Program-made: the position numbers and the translations under genes
Part shown: one piece after another, positions 38,335 to 48,501 of the stretch
Layout of the letters: each line of letters begins with the position of its first letter
How positions within the stretch are numbered: the stretch's first letter is position 1
The notes under the pieces: model-generated
Databases searched by the model: none
Seen by the model: only the letters and a program-made list of their open reading frames with translations
What the model was told of the DNA's origin: nothing
NCBI GenBank assembly: GCA_037833965.1
Contig: AP031359.1
Location: 1,484,001-1,548,000 of the forward strand
Source: Marchantia polymorpha subsp. ruderalis
Lineage: Eukaryota; Streptophyta; Marchantiopsida; Marchantiales; Marchantiaceae
Reading direction: 5' to 3'
Length of the DNA: 64,000 nt

Positions 38335-41142
38335 ATGTCGACGAGCGATAGTGTGGGAAACCTGAGTGCGAGGGCCACACGAAAGCTTCGTCGAGATTTA
38401 GAAAAAGCCGTAGAAGCAAAACGGCGAACTAAAAAGATGACTCCAGGTGAGGACTCTGCAGAAAGATCGCCATCACCGACTGCTGGAAGACAAAGGCGTT
38501 CCAGTTCACCTACCGCGAGCATTGAGCTAACAGTTCTATTGGAAATTCCTCCGACAGAAACTCTTCCTGAGCTTGGCCAACCTAGGATCAGTCCGTTGAC
38601 AGGATCACCAATGGCAGACCATCAAGCCAATCTCCGCCAGGTGTTTTCCCAACCTATCACGAAACATTCGTATCCAAGATACACGGGAACGGGCGACGAC
38701 GATGATGCAGATTCATACATAAAGCTCTTCGAGTCTGTCTCCATCGCCAATCGTGAGACCAGTGATGAAGACAGACTGCGAATCTTTCCTAGCTTGCTAC
38801 GCAGGAGAGCTCGTAGCTGGTACAATCATGAGAGCACCGACCCCACTGGCATCCGGACCTGGGCTCAGCTCAAGGAAAAGTTTCTGAGGCGGTTTCGCGA
38901 ACTCGGATATGACAGTCGAGTACTGACCCGGCTTCGAAATCTTCGACGCGAGCGGAAGGAGAATCTTCGAGACTATACTGAGAGATTCCAAGACCTCCTA
39001 GATCGAATTCCGAAGACAGGCCCAGGAGAACCGTTTTCGGTACAACAAGCAGTGGATTGGTATGTGACAGGACTTTCAAGAGAAATGGAGACCTTCTGTA
39101 GGAGAGGCAAGACTGACACAATCCAAGATGTGATAGCTTCGGCAGAGACCTTTGAAACGTCTCGCCTTGACACTCGAAGACGCGACCGACGGTCGACGAA
39201 GAAGAAATCGCAAGGCGGACGTCGGAAGAGAAGGAACTCGCCTTCCTCGACAGAAGAATCAAGCTCCTCCGAATCGAGTTCTTCCTCGGAAGAGGAAGAG
39301 GACTCGTCATCTTCAGAGGAAGAAAGACGGAAGAAGAAACGCAGTGCGATCAAGAAGAAGGATCGAGGTAGGGGAATCCCAGTGAAGAGTCAAGGGGACA
39401 TCGCAGCCAAGGTGGACAACCTGGTGAAGAATTTTGCGGACCTGAAAGTTCATGTAGTGGGAGGCCAAGACCGACGTAAATCACCTGCAAGACAGCGAGC
39501 GAATCTCTGGTGTACTACGTGCGGACAGGTGGGACATGCCAACACGGAGTGCATGTCCGCTCGCCCGACTTACCCAGTGAATGCGGTCGAATGGGCACTA
39601 CAGTGGGAGAACCCCATTTATTATGCTGAGCCGGTTGAGGACACCGCCTACGCGGTGCAGACAGCTCCAGCTACAACTCCGAACCCACCTGTGCATATAC
39701 CGCGCTTTGTTCCGAGGGAAATGGCGGGTACGCTCCCACCGAGACGCATGGCACCTCCAGGCAATTTCAACCGACCTCCACCACAATTCACTGGTTGCTA
39801 CAACTGCGGGGACATGGGACATTACGCGCCGAGCTGCCCCCACCCGAGGAAGCAAATGGGGTATGCACCGTTGTGCAGCAACTGCAAGAAGTCTGGACAT
39901 ACGGCAGCCGAATGTGATCAGCCACCAGTCGCCAGGCAAACCGTGCGTTTCGTATCGACACTTGGCAAGGAAGAAGTGCAAGTCAACCAGGTAGAGCTGA
40001 GCCCGGACCCAGCTGAAGAAGACGAAGTATGGCCGGAAGAAGAAGTAATGTGCAGACGGGTAGAGACCCGAAGTTCGAAGAGGAGGGGAGAGGACCACGA
40101 GGACACTCGCCGCCTCGAGCGTAGGGAAGAGAGGAGGAAGTCTAAAGAAGTCAGAGAAGGCCAAAGAAAAAGGCCGGGTACACCTCCGGCGATACGGAAT
40201 ATCCAGCCGGTGCAGAACTCGGAGAAGGCGGACAGGTCTTCAGAAGAGTTCCGGACCCGAGACTACCTTCCGGACATCAAAGATGAGGTGAGTCACCTCA
40301 TCAAGAAAGCACTGGGCGCCGGAACGATATCCGACGACCGGAAGGCGGCTAGGCCCCATACACCACTTCCGACCGCGAGTACAGAGAGAGTGGCGGCTGT
40401 GACTTCCAACACTTCCTACGACATAGTGGAGGACATAGGGAGTCAGAGGGCAAATATTTCCTTCCACCAGCTGTTGGAGGACAATAAGACGTACCGAAGG
40501 ATGCTGATGCTTTCGTTGCGCCGACCACGCAAACCCCGAAAAGGGAAACTTCCGGCTGTGTACAGAGTGGAAGGAGGAGACCTAGGACCTCCGGAGATCG
40601 AAGTAGAGATCGGAGGCTGCGTCATACAGAAGGTACCAGTGGACTCCGGCTCGGGCGTGAACATCATGACCGAGGAGACAGCGAACTCCTTGGGGTTCCA
40701 GACCTTCGAGCCTACAAACCGAGTGTTGCGGCTGGCCGATCAAACGCGCAGAATGCCGCTAGGAATGTTGAGCAATGTGAGAACCAACATTGGAGGAGTG
40801 GACTTTCAACTGTACTACATAATATTGCAGCCTCTAATGAAGAAAGGTTATGATGTGCTGCTTGGCAGACCGTGGCTATACGAGGCCAAAGCAAGGTGTG
40901 ACTGGAAGAGGAAGAGATTGCAGTTCCGGAACCCTACGGACCCTCCGACTGTCATTACCGTACCATGGACCAAGGTACTACACGAGGGCGAAACACCTTC
41001 GACCACCTCCGGTTACACGACTGGAGGGGAGACCAGCTCGTCATGCACTTCAGAGACAGAAATGTCGGATGAGTTTGTGGGTTACGTCACTTGCTGCTCC
41101 ATTGAGGAGGAAGGGGACGATGTGCATCCGGATGAAGAATAG
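38335..41142 (+). CDS. Gag-protease of element B
   Basis: 935 residues, intact. Retrotransposon gag core from YPRYTGTGDDDDADSYIKLF (about residue 105) through SWYNHES, LKEKFLRRFRELGYD and QQAVDWYVTGL (about 105-270). Then a basic and Ser/Glu-rich patch (about 280-350, runs of S and E ending RRKKKRSAIKKK), three CCHC knuckles (CTTCGQVGHANTEC at C393, CYNCGDMGHYAPSC at C488, CSNCKKSGHTAAEC at C514), and the aspartic protease with VPVDSGSGVNIM (D770) and YDVLLGRPWLY. The ATG at 38335 is the first in frame, about 45 bases after the primer site. It ends at TAG 41140-41142, followed in the same frame by pol, in a context expected to allow readthrough. Confidence 0.9.
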   Translation: MSTSDSVGNLSARATRKLRRDLEKAVEAKRRTKKMTPGEDSAERSPSPTAGRQRRSSSPTASIELTVLLEIPPTETLPELGQPRISPLTGSPMADHQANLRQVFSQPITKHSYPRYTGTGDDDDADSYIKLFESVSIANRETSDEDRLRIFPSLLRRRARSWYNHESTDPTGIRTWAQLKEKFLRRFRELGYDSRVLTRLRNLRRERKENLRDYTERFQDLLDRIPKTGPGEPFSVQQAVDWYVTGLSREMETFCRRGKTDTIQDVIASAETFETSRLDTRRRDRRSTKKKSQGGRRKRRNSPSSTEESSSSESSSSSEEEEDSSSSEEERRKKKRSAIKKKDRGRGIPVKSQGDIAAKVDNLVKNFADLKVHVVGGQDRRKSPARQRANLWCTTCGQVGHANTECMSARPTYPVNAVEWALQWENPIYYAEPVEDTAYAVQTAPATTPNPPVHIPRFVPREMAGTLPPRRMAPPGNFNRPPPQFTGCYNCGDMGHYAPSCPHPRKQMGYAPLCSNCKKSGHTAAECDQPPVARQTVRFVSTLGKEEVQVNQVELSPDPAEEDEVWPEEEVMCRRVETRSSKRRGEDHEDTRRLERREERRKSKEVREGQRKRPGTPPAIRNIQPVQNSEKADRSSEEFRTRDYLPDIKDEVSHLIKKALGAGTISDDRKAARPHTPLPTASTERVAAVTSNTSYDIVEDIGSQRANISFHQLLEDNKTYRRMLMLSLRRPRKPRKGKLPAVYRVEGGDLGPPEIEVEIGGCVIQKVPVDSGSGVNIMTEETANSLGFQTFEPTNRVLRLADQTRRMPLGMLSNVRTNIGGVDFQLYYIILQPLMKKGYDVLLGRPWLYEAKARCDWKRKRLQFRNPTDPPTVITVPWTKVLHEGETPSTTSGYTTGGETSSSCTSETEMSDEFVGYVTCCSIEEEGDDVHPDEE

Positions 41143-41148
41143 CAACTA
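41140..41148 (+). promoter_or_regulatory. TAG CAA CTA stop-readthrough signal between gag-pro and pol
   Basis: The only stop between protease and RT, with both sides in the same frame and no other stop from 41143 to the RT. The six bases after TAG (CAACTA) fit CARYYA, the tobamovirus-type suppressor context. Element D has the same nine bases at the same place. It would set the Gag-Pro to Gag-Pro-Pol ratio. Confidence 0.7.
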
Positions 41149-43981
41149 ACAGTCGGACTGGGCAGAAGCGAGATCAGTCACACAGAGGGGATTGTCGACC
41201 CAAGTGACTGTTGCGAACTGCAGCTCAGTCCAGACAAAGGCTTGAAGGTGTCAAGCCAGGTACAAGGAGAAGAGTTGAACAGGGTACAGGCGTTTCTTCG
41301 CCAGTATGAGGATGTCTTCGCATGGAAGATTGAAGACATGAAAGGCATACCTGCAAGGTATGGAGAGCACAGGATCGACTTGTTGGACGAGGCAGTTCCG
41401 GTTCGCCAACGCCAATACAGGCTCAACCCAAAATACTCGTTATTGGTGAAGGACGAAATCGATAAGTACCTGAGCGCAGGGATCATCTACCCGGTACTCA
41501 GTAGCGAGTGGGTGTCGCCTATTGTAATCGTGCCCAAGAAACTGACGGGTAAGATCCGGGTGTGCCAGGACTTCCGGAAGCTGAACGCCGCAACAAGGAA
41601 GGACCATCACCCTCTCCCTTTTACGGACTCTATTTTGGATCATGTCGCAGGGCATGAATGCTACAGTTTCCTAGACGGATTCTCCGGCTACAACCAGGTG
41701 TCCATCAGAGAACAGGACAAGGACAAAACAACCTTCACGATCGACTGGGGAACCTACGCTTATCACAAGATGCCTTTCGGGCTGTGCAACGCGCCAGCGA
41801 CGTTCCAGCGGATGATGACAAACATCTTCCAAGAGCACCTGAGGAAGTTCCTGGAAATCTTCATCGATGACTTTTGTGTCTTCGGTAAAAGGTCGGAGCA
41901 CCTTAACCACCTTCGGCAGACCTTTGACAGATGTCGGGAGAGCAGCTTGTCCTTGCACCCTAAGAAGTGTTTTTTCTTTATGACCAGCGGAATCCTGCTG
42001 GGGCACAGAGTTTCGTCCGATGGCATTGCAGTGGATGTAGAGAAGGTGAAGATTATTCTCGAACTTCAGCCGCCGACGAACCTGCGTGAGTTAAGGGCCT
42101 TCCTTGGCCATGTAGGCTATTACAGAAGGTTCATAAACATGTACGCCATCTTGGCAGCCGATCTGACGAAGCTGCTTAAGAAGGAAGAACCCTATGTGTG
42201 GGGCAAGGAGCAACAGCTAGCCTTTGAAACACTCAAGGCAAAACTGACGACTGCTCCGGTTCTGAGAAGTCCGGATTGGAATAGACCTTTCCATGTCTAT
42301 GTAGACACGTCGGCATTTGCAATCGGAGTGGTTCTCAGTCAGAAGGACGACAACAAGAAGGACTACCCGATTTACTTCGCGAGCCGTCAGTTGTCAACCG
42401 CAGAGAAGAAGTACACAACAACTGAGAGGGAGGCGTTGGGAATGGTGTACTCCTGTAAGAAGTTCAGACATTATTTGATCTGCTATGAGTTCGTGTTTCA
42501 TGTGGATCATTACGCATTACAGCACCTGGTGAAGAAGGCGGATCTGTCCGGACGAATTGCAGGTGGGTACTACTGCTGCAGGAATTCACCTACACTGTGC
42601 AGACTAGGAAAGGCGTTCACCATGAGAACGCTGACTACCTCTCCAGACTATGGACCGAACCCATAGAAGAGGAAGTAGTGGATGATTTTCCCGACGAACA
42701 ACTTTTTCAGTTGTCCGCCAGCCATGAGTCCAGGTATGCGGACTTGTACAGGTTTCTGCTCACACTCCAATGTCCGGAAGGATTGGATGCGGAGCAGCGT
42801 ACAGTTTTTGTGCATAAAGCGGGACCTTACCAACTCCAACAGGGGGTCTTATTCAAGAAAATGGCAGATGAGAGGCTGTGTAGATGCTTAGAGGAGTCCG
42901 AAGTTTCGCGAGTCGTTAAAGCCATGCACACAGAGGACGCTGGTGGTCATTACGCCACCAGGAATACGGTGACCAAAATTGTGAATGCAGGGTACTGGTG
43001 GCCGACGATGTTCAAGGATGTACACGACTACGTTCACAAATGCGATAGCTGCTAGAGAACGGGAAGGCCGACTCCGACCACGAGATGGCCTCTGACACCG
43101 ATCATGCCCTTGGCACCATTTGAAAAATGGGGGATCGACTTCGTGGGACCAATACAACCTGTCACTAAAGGCACGCGCAGGCGCTACATATTGGTAGCAA
43201 CAGACTATGCAACCAAGATGGTGGAGGCAGAGGCTACAAGGCACGACGACGCAGCAGCAGTAGCAAGGTTCCTATTCGAATCAATCATCACACGCTACGG
43301 GTGTCCACTAGAAATAGTCAGTGACAGGGGAACGCACTTCTTGAATCAGGTGATAGAAAGTTTGACGCGGCACTTCCAGATTAAGTATCGGAAGACTACT
43401 CCATACAACCCCAAGGCGAATGGTCTGACAGAGGAATCCAATGGATTGCTCTGCAAGATACTCCTCAAGGTGACTGTGAACCATGCTCACGACTGGGACA
43501 CCAAGCTACCGGCCGCCTTATGGGCATACAGAACTGCAGAGAAAGTCACCACCAGGCAAACACCTTATTTCTGGTTTATGGGCAGCATCCGATCTTACCC
43601 ATCGAATTTGAGATACCCACCAAGAGGACCTTAGATCAGAGAAGGCTGGATGCGGAAGAAAGTCAGGCCTATCGACTGCAAGAAGTAATGGCACTGGAGG
43701 AAAGACGTCAAGAGGCCGAAGATCGAACAAAGCAACTACAGCTCAGGCGGAAGGAGAAGTACGATCGGAGACTCAAACCAGTACTACTCGAGAAGGGCGA
43801 CTTGGCTCTGCTCTACGATAGCAGACATGCTAGATTTCCAGGCAAGCTACACTTGAGATGGATGGGACCATACAAGGTGATCGAAGTTTTCCCCAATGGC
43901 TCAATCCAGCTCGCAGAATTGACAGGAGAATGGCTAGGCACCCGCGTGAACGGGTGGCGTCTGAAGAAATACCACGTGTAA
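41143..43981 (+). pseudogene. Pol of element B: RT, RNase H, integrase (two frameshifts, one stop)
   Basis: RT with RQRQYRLNPKYSLLVKDEI, IRVCQDFRKLNAATRKD, YSFLDGFSGYNQ, FGLCNAPATFQ and catalytic EIFIDDFCVFG (about 41857-41885); RNase H with YVDTSAFAIGVVLSQ, TTEREALGMV and HVDHYALQHLVKKADLSGRIA. One base is missing near 42564, shifting the frame before ADYLSRLW. The integrase finger ends HKCDSC followed by TAG at 43053-43055, where the family has Gln (CAG to TAG). The core continues with KWGIDFVGPIQP, VSDRGTHFLNQ and ANGLTEESNG (D, D, E). A second one-base loss near 43568 shifts the frame before VYGQHPILPIEF. The C-terminal module HARFPGKLHLRWMGPYKV is intact, with stop at 43979-43981. It cannot give full-length Pol as it stands. 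Confidence 0.88.
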
Positions 43982-44005
43982 ATGTTCGCGTGGGCGCTCA
44001 CAATT

Positions 44006-44018
44006 GAGGAGGGGGGCA
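44006..44018 (+). other. Polypurine tract of element B
   Basis: GAGGAGGGGGGCA immediately before the 3' LTR start TGTGGTAAC. Because it lies upstream of ORFx, ORFx falls inside the LTR. Confidence 0.85.
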
Positions 44019-45369
44019 TGTGGTAACACACTTTTTGTTTTTTTTGCAGAATTTAAACAATTTTAGAAAACTAGTACCGAAGTAGTGTTTGTAGTTAGAA
44101 AAGGGTACGTTAAATAGAGTGGATTGAGGAGATCGTCACGAGGTCACGAAGAATCGCGAAGCCGGATGTACCAGCGCCAATGTCTTCGGCGCCTTCGGCA
44201 AAAGCTTCTTTTCTGAGGTGTCTCTACTCACGCGCTTCCAGCGTTTAAGGAAGCTACGCTTCCGGCGCACACCTCCGGAGGAGATTTTGCTAAAGACGTC
44301 AGAAGAACGGCCCGGACCTCTAAAGGCTTCCGACCATGAGTGCGCCTTCGGCGATGCGCCGCTAGCGCGGAAACCTTCATAACGATCGGAATACACGGTA
44401 GTTCCAATTGGTTGAAGTTGCATTAGAAAGAGCTCGGAACGCTCGTCCTAACGAGCCCAAGAGCGTCGGAGATGGATCAGGGACAAAGAAGTTATGAGCA
44501 TCGGAAAACTCGTAGCCGGACATGCGCCGTTCGCGCTAGGGTTCACAGTCGGAAAGGACCCCCGTACGCCTTCGGCGATGCGCCTTCGGCGGAATCGCGC
44601 GCTCATGGAAGGAAAGCAACTCAGAGTCAAAAGCGCCTTTGGCGGCTGCTCACGGAAGATAAGCGCCGGCCGGATGTACGCCTCCGACGTGGCGCTGACA
44701 GGCGGATGCGCTGGCATGACTTGCGCCGGCGGGATATGCGCCGTCAGCAATGGACGAGGCAGAACGGACAAAACAAGCGGTATGAATACGCGCCGGCGTA
44801 ATTCGCGCCGACTGGATGTGCGCCTCCAGCAAGGCGCCGACGGATAAGGAACACGCCAGCGGCGACACGCCTCCGGTGATGGACGGGTTAGGAAAAGACA
44901 ACATAGCCGACGTATACACTGCGGCGGACTCGAGTCCGGAAGACGGTGGCGGCGGGAGAATTCAACATTCACGCATGCGAATGCGCGTAGTGCGGAGACG
45001 TGAATTCGAGCATGCAAGGGCGAACCGTTAGGCCGTATAGCTGGCTGCGTAAATTGTAACCAGTAAGAACGTTGGACGATCTTGAATTCGGAGAAGAAAA
45101 GACTACTCTCCAGTCTCATTCTCTCATTCTTGATTTTGCGATTTCCAGCTTCCAAGAATTCGCGCAAGGGCGGAGAGACCTGCAGAGAGAGGAGAGAGTG
45201 CGGAGGCGAGTTGCGCAAGGATCTTGACAGACCTTGGAGAGAATTGCGAGTAGCGAACTTGAGCGTGAGAGAAGAGAGAGTGAGCAGTCAGTGCTTGAGC
45301 GGCCGACGCGCAGTGGCGATTGTGAGAGCGCGAGCGAAAGGGAGAACGTTTGTGTGTGCAGGAAACGCA

Positions 45370-47925
45370 ATGTCGAAGGTCCCCCAGCTGCGAGTGTCTC
45401 CACTCAGGATGCCGCAGATCGGTCTACGCGCATTTCAAGATGTGCTGATGGGGCTGAAGCTCGATTTCCTCCTGTGGGGATGGAACTGAACATGTCCGGA
45501 GATGGTGCGCGAGTATCTGCAGGAGAGACACAAGCCCTCACGCGAATTCCGTCCACATCCAGAAAGATGGGACATTTGTGACTGGGCGCAGGTGTTGGGC
45601 AGGTGTGCCGGCGAGGAAGGGTATCTCCTCTTCGAGGCCGATAGCGTGAAGGTGTCCCAGGAGGAAGAAATCTCCTACAATGAGCTTTTCAAAGTTGCCA
45701 GGCATCCCAAGAACGGTTTCCGGACACGGGATTACAAAGATCGATTGCGGAGAAATGTCGCGACTGCATTGTTGCAGATATTGCAGCCGACCAAGACCGC
45801 TTACATGCATGGTTGGCAGGTAGGATTTGTGGAGCTAGTGTTGTCAGGAGCTCCCGTGCATTGGGCACGGCTCCTGTGGAAGGTGACGCGCCAACATGCG
45901 CAAGAAGAGAGAGGAGGAACCCTCAATCATCTTTCGCCTTACCTGATTGTGTTTTATCGGGCGATGGGATGTTTGACAAATTCAGAGCGGACACGGTTTA
46001 CGCTGCTGACACGGAGCTATCCAGGTAGATACTCACGGGAGGCCGAAGTAGACACGGATCCGGACGAGGCACCTACCAGTCCACCTCCGGCTCCGCCCCC
46101 AGCAAGAGCAACAGAAGAACGTCGGAGTGAGCGCATTCCGCGAAAGCGGAAGTGGGACGAGAGACCTGAGGACAGGCAGCCGGAAGCGCCAGCTGCGCCG
46201 ACTCGTAGTCGGCCAACCAACGAGCCTCACAGTCGACCAAAACAGAGGGCACGCAAAATGCCAACTAGTACTGAGGATACCGGGCGTACTCCGGTCCGGC
46301 GGAATCCCACGCAGGAGGAGATAATCGCGCAGATTTTGGGGAAGTCGACAAATACCTCTGCGCAGAAGGCACCAATGCCTTCGGAAGAAGACGGACGGAC
46401 TTACAGTCGGCCGACTACGAGTTGGGCGACTGAAGGTCGACAAACGGAAGGAAGGCCGACGGAGCGGCGCGTTGAACCGGACAGCAGACCAGAAGCAGAA
46501 GGGAGTTTGGCTGACGAGCCAACAACCCTCAGAGGGTCGTCTTCGGCGGAAGGCACTTCTGGGAAAACGCCGCCAGCAAGCAGGCCAAGTGGAGTGAAGA
46601 CGCGCAGGGTGTATCCGACTGCCAGTCGGACAACTGCTAGTCGGCCGACTGCGAGTCGGTCAACAGAGAGTCGACCAGATTCGCCGACTGCGAGACGGAC
46701 AGGGCCGGCGACCAGTGTGCGGACGCCTTCGGCGGACGCACCTCCAGCAAAGACACCTTCCGCGCAGATCCCGCCGGAAGGGCAGGCAGCGGAAGCGGAC
46801 GGTGCAAAGGTGACAAAAGTCACTGCGGCGTCGACCCCTTCGGAAACCGAAGATCGAGCCGGAACAAGGGCTCAAGCAGTGGGATCCCCCACTGCCTTGG
46901 ATATTTTAGCAGGGAGTGGAGCGGCAGTCGCGGCGGAAGCTGCTGCGCGCCACAGTTCCAGGGAGTCGCCAAGGGATTCAGTGGCGATCGAAATTCTCGA
47001 AACTGAGGATGAGACGAGCTCGGAAGAGCAGGAAGCGGATTCTGTGCAGAAAACGCCAACAGGGGTGTTGTGCGAGCAGATTGTCCCACTCCTGCGATAT
47101 CTGGATCGCAAGACCTCCAAGTACTCGGGTATTGGAAAACCGCAGTCTTATGTGGAGACTGTCAAGCGTAGGACGAGGAGCAAGGTGGCCACTTGGGCCT
47201 CTAGGTGCCAAGTATTGCAGGATAGGAACACTACCCTCCGACAACACCTGGCGGTCACACATAAGCTATACCAAACCTTGCAGCAGCAGAGGGAGGATGC
47301 GGCGACGAAAAGCCAGGCGGATGCTGAGCTAATGCGGGCAAAGATCGAGTCGGAATTGCAGGAAGAGCGGAGACAAAACCGCATCTTAGCAGCAGAGCTT
47401 GCGCGCAAGACGCGCGCCTTAGAAGAAAGTCAAAGAGCACGCAAGGAGGATGAGGAGTTGTTGCGCAACTTGCAATCCGAGTGCTCGGATTTGAGGGCGC
47501 AGCGCGCAGATGAGGAAATGCAGCTAGCAGAGGTGGAAGGCAGCTGCCGGGCGCGAGAAGAGTTGGCGACACCGGTGACTCACTGTCTAAAAGGATACGC
47601 CCATTGGGAGGTGGCAGCTCAAGAGAAGATCACACTCAAGGAGTTCGAGCTTCGGGCGGCGGCATTGACGGAGGGTGACAGTCGGAGTCGGCGGCGAGTA
47701 GCGAGGAAATTAGAATCCTTCTTGTCGGGTGCGCGCGACACTATGGCGCACTTAGAGTCGGAAGTGACTGCAGCCCTCCGACGCCTGGGGTTGCGCAGCC
47801 GGTCGGAAGATTGGAAGGGTAGAGATAGCGAGCGAGGCAGTCCGGCGCGCAGGAGGCGCAGCACCGGATCTGCAGAGTGCAGTAGTGTAGTTTGGTTTCG
47901 TGCAAGTGTTGCGAGTAGTAGATAG
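45370..47925 (+). pseudogene. ORFx, reference full-length copy (one nonsense codon), B 3' LTR
   Basis: 852 codons from ATG 45370 to TAG 47925. Residues 1-215: conserved domain with MPQIGLRAFQDVLMGLKLDF, WDICDWAQVLGRCAGEEGYL, DSVKVSQEEEISYNELF, NGFRTRDYKDRLRRN, GWQVGFVELVLSGAPVHWAR and LSPYLIVFYRAMGCLT. Residues 216-560: Pro/Ser/Thr/Arg linker with RIPRKRKWDE (NLS-like), TASR[P]T repeats and APPAKTPSAQ. Residue 568 onward: CEQIVPLLRYLDRKTSKY, then a long coiled coil. Residues 736-851: RVTHCLKGYAHWEV and SRRRVARKLESFLSGARD. The single lesion is TGA at 45487-45489 after LLWGWN, where the 5' LTR has TGG. No signal peptide, membrane span, protease or polymerase motif. A nuclear coiled-coil protein is the best inference; function unknown. 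A relation to Athila env-like or plant-transposon-protein ORFs is possible from position, but unproven. Confidence 0.85.
46615..46700 (+). repeat. CCGACT-N3-AGTCGG palindrome cluster in ORFx linker
   Basis: Two perfect six-pair inverted repeats (CCGACTGCCAGTCGG 46615-46629 and CCGACTGCGAGTCGG 46645-46659) plus broken relatives to 46700, also near 46200 and 46393. It encodes the TASRPTASRSTESR-type linker. The deletion in the 5' LTR ends here. Confidence 0.75.
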
Positions 47926-47957
47926 GATAGCGTAGTGTTAGTTAGGACCTTAGAAGG

Positions 47958-47986
47958 TATAAAGTAGATCAAGGCGTTTTGCCTTG
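47958..47986 (+). promoter_or_regulatory. TATAAAG plus hairpin module, B 3' LTR
   Basis: TATAAAG 47958-47964, stem CAAGGC 47970-47975, loop GTTTT, GCCTTG 47981-47986; identical to the 5' LTR. Confidence 0.5.
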
Positions 47987-48501
47987 GGACTCTTCCAGTT
48001 TCGGAAGTGCAGATCAGGAACTCACTTTCTTGGCGTGTTTGTGCATTTTGGTCCTGGCACCACGTAGAAAAGCTGCAGCATAGCGAAGTTACCGTATGTT
48101 GTAGTTGAAGGCCTTCGGCTGAATGTTCAGAGCTAGCACCCAGTTAGAGACTTGAGTAGTGCGGATCTGCACCTGCGGGTGATTTCTGATGCTCAGAGCC
48201 GGCTGCGAGTTAGATACTTGAACAGTTCCCCCTTACTCCTTCGAGTGATATATCCTGATTGTACTCCTACGGGAAGTTTCCCCTGAATGCCAAAGTGAAG
48301 TTTTATTACTTCGTGTAAGCCTTGGTTTGCAATTCAGGTTGTGTGTGTGTTACTGGATTGTGTCTCAGTTAAGTTCTCAGTCGGGCCTGCACTCCCTGCG
48401 TTTGGTGTGAGTCGAGGGTGACGTCCACGGCGTATGAAGAGGCTTCGTTCCGAAGTGGGAAGTCCAGTCCGGGTACCCTACGCTAGTTCCTGGCGGAAGG
48501 G

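Larger units (their letters stand above)
26300..48501 (+). mobile_element. Element B: Ty3/gypsy element with ORFx-encoding LTRs
   Basis: Order: 5' LTR 26300-38251 (interrupted by element A), candidate primer site 38274, gag-protease 38335-41142, TAG, pol to 43981, polypurine tract 44006-44018, 3' LTR from 44019, cut at 48501. By eye about 20 differences separate the first 1.9 kb of the two LTRs, so the insertion is fairly young. It lies in the RT of element C; the left target repeat would be GATAT (26295-26299) but the right side is lost. Pol has two frameshifts and one nonsense codon, so this copy is not autonomous. Low divergence suggests that active relatives exist. Confidence 0.85.
44019..48501 (+). 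repeat. 3' LTR of element B (last ~390 bases missing)
   Basis: Aligned with the 5' LTR from TGTGGTAACACAC to GGCGGAAGGG (48501; 37873 in the 5' copy), then abruptly minus-strand LTR sequence. It keeps the 760 bases lost from the 5' LTR, so a complete LTR of this family would be about 4.9 kb. U3 before ORFx (44019-45369) carries the same GC-rich hairpin repeats. The 576 bases after ORFx are non-coding. Confidence 0.88.

Noticed and set aside
38870-40164. Several 100-190-codon minus-strand frames opposite gag of B
   Set aside because: Shadows of an intact gag-protease frame with motifs on the plus strand.
42540-42666. Frame change in B RNase H as programmed frameshifting
   Set aside because: No slippery heptamer or following structure is evident, and the original frame differs by one missing base within the conserved GRIARW motif, which fits a lesion. 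A second similar lesion at about 43568 supports decay.
45370-47925. ORFx as a classical envelope protein
   Set aside because: Position after pol suggests it, but there is no signal peptide, transmembrane segment or fusion-peptide-like stretch; basic patches and coiled coil point to the nucleus.
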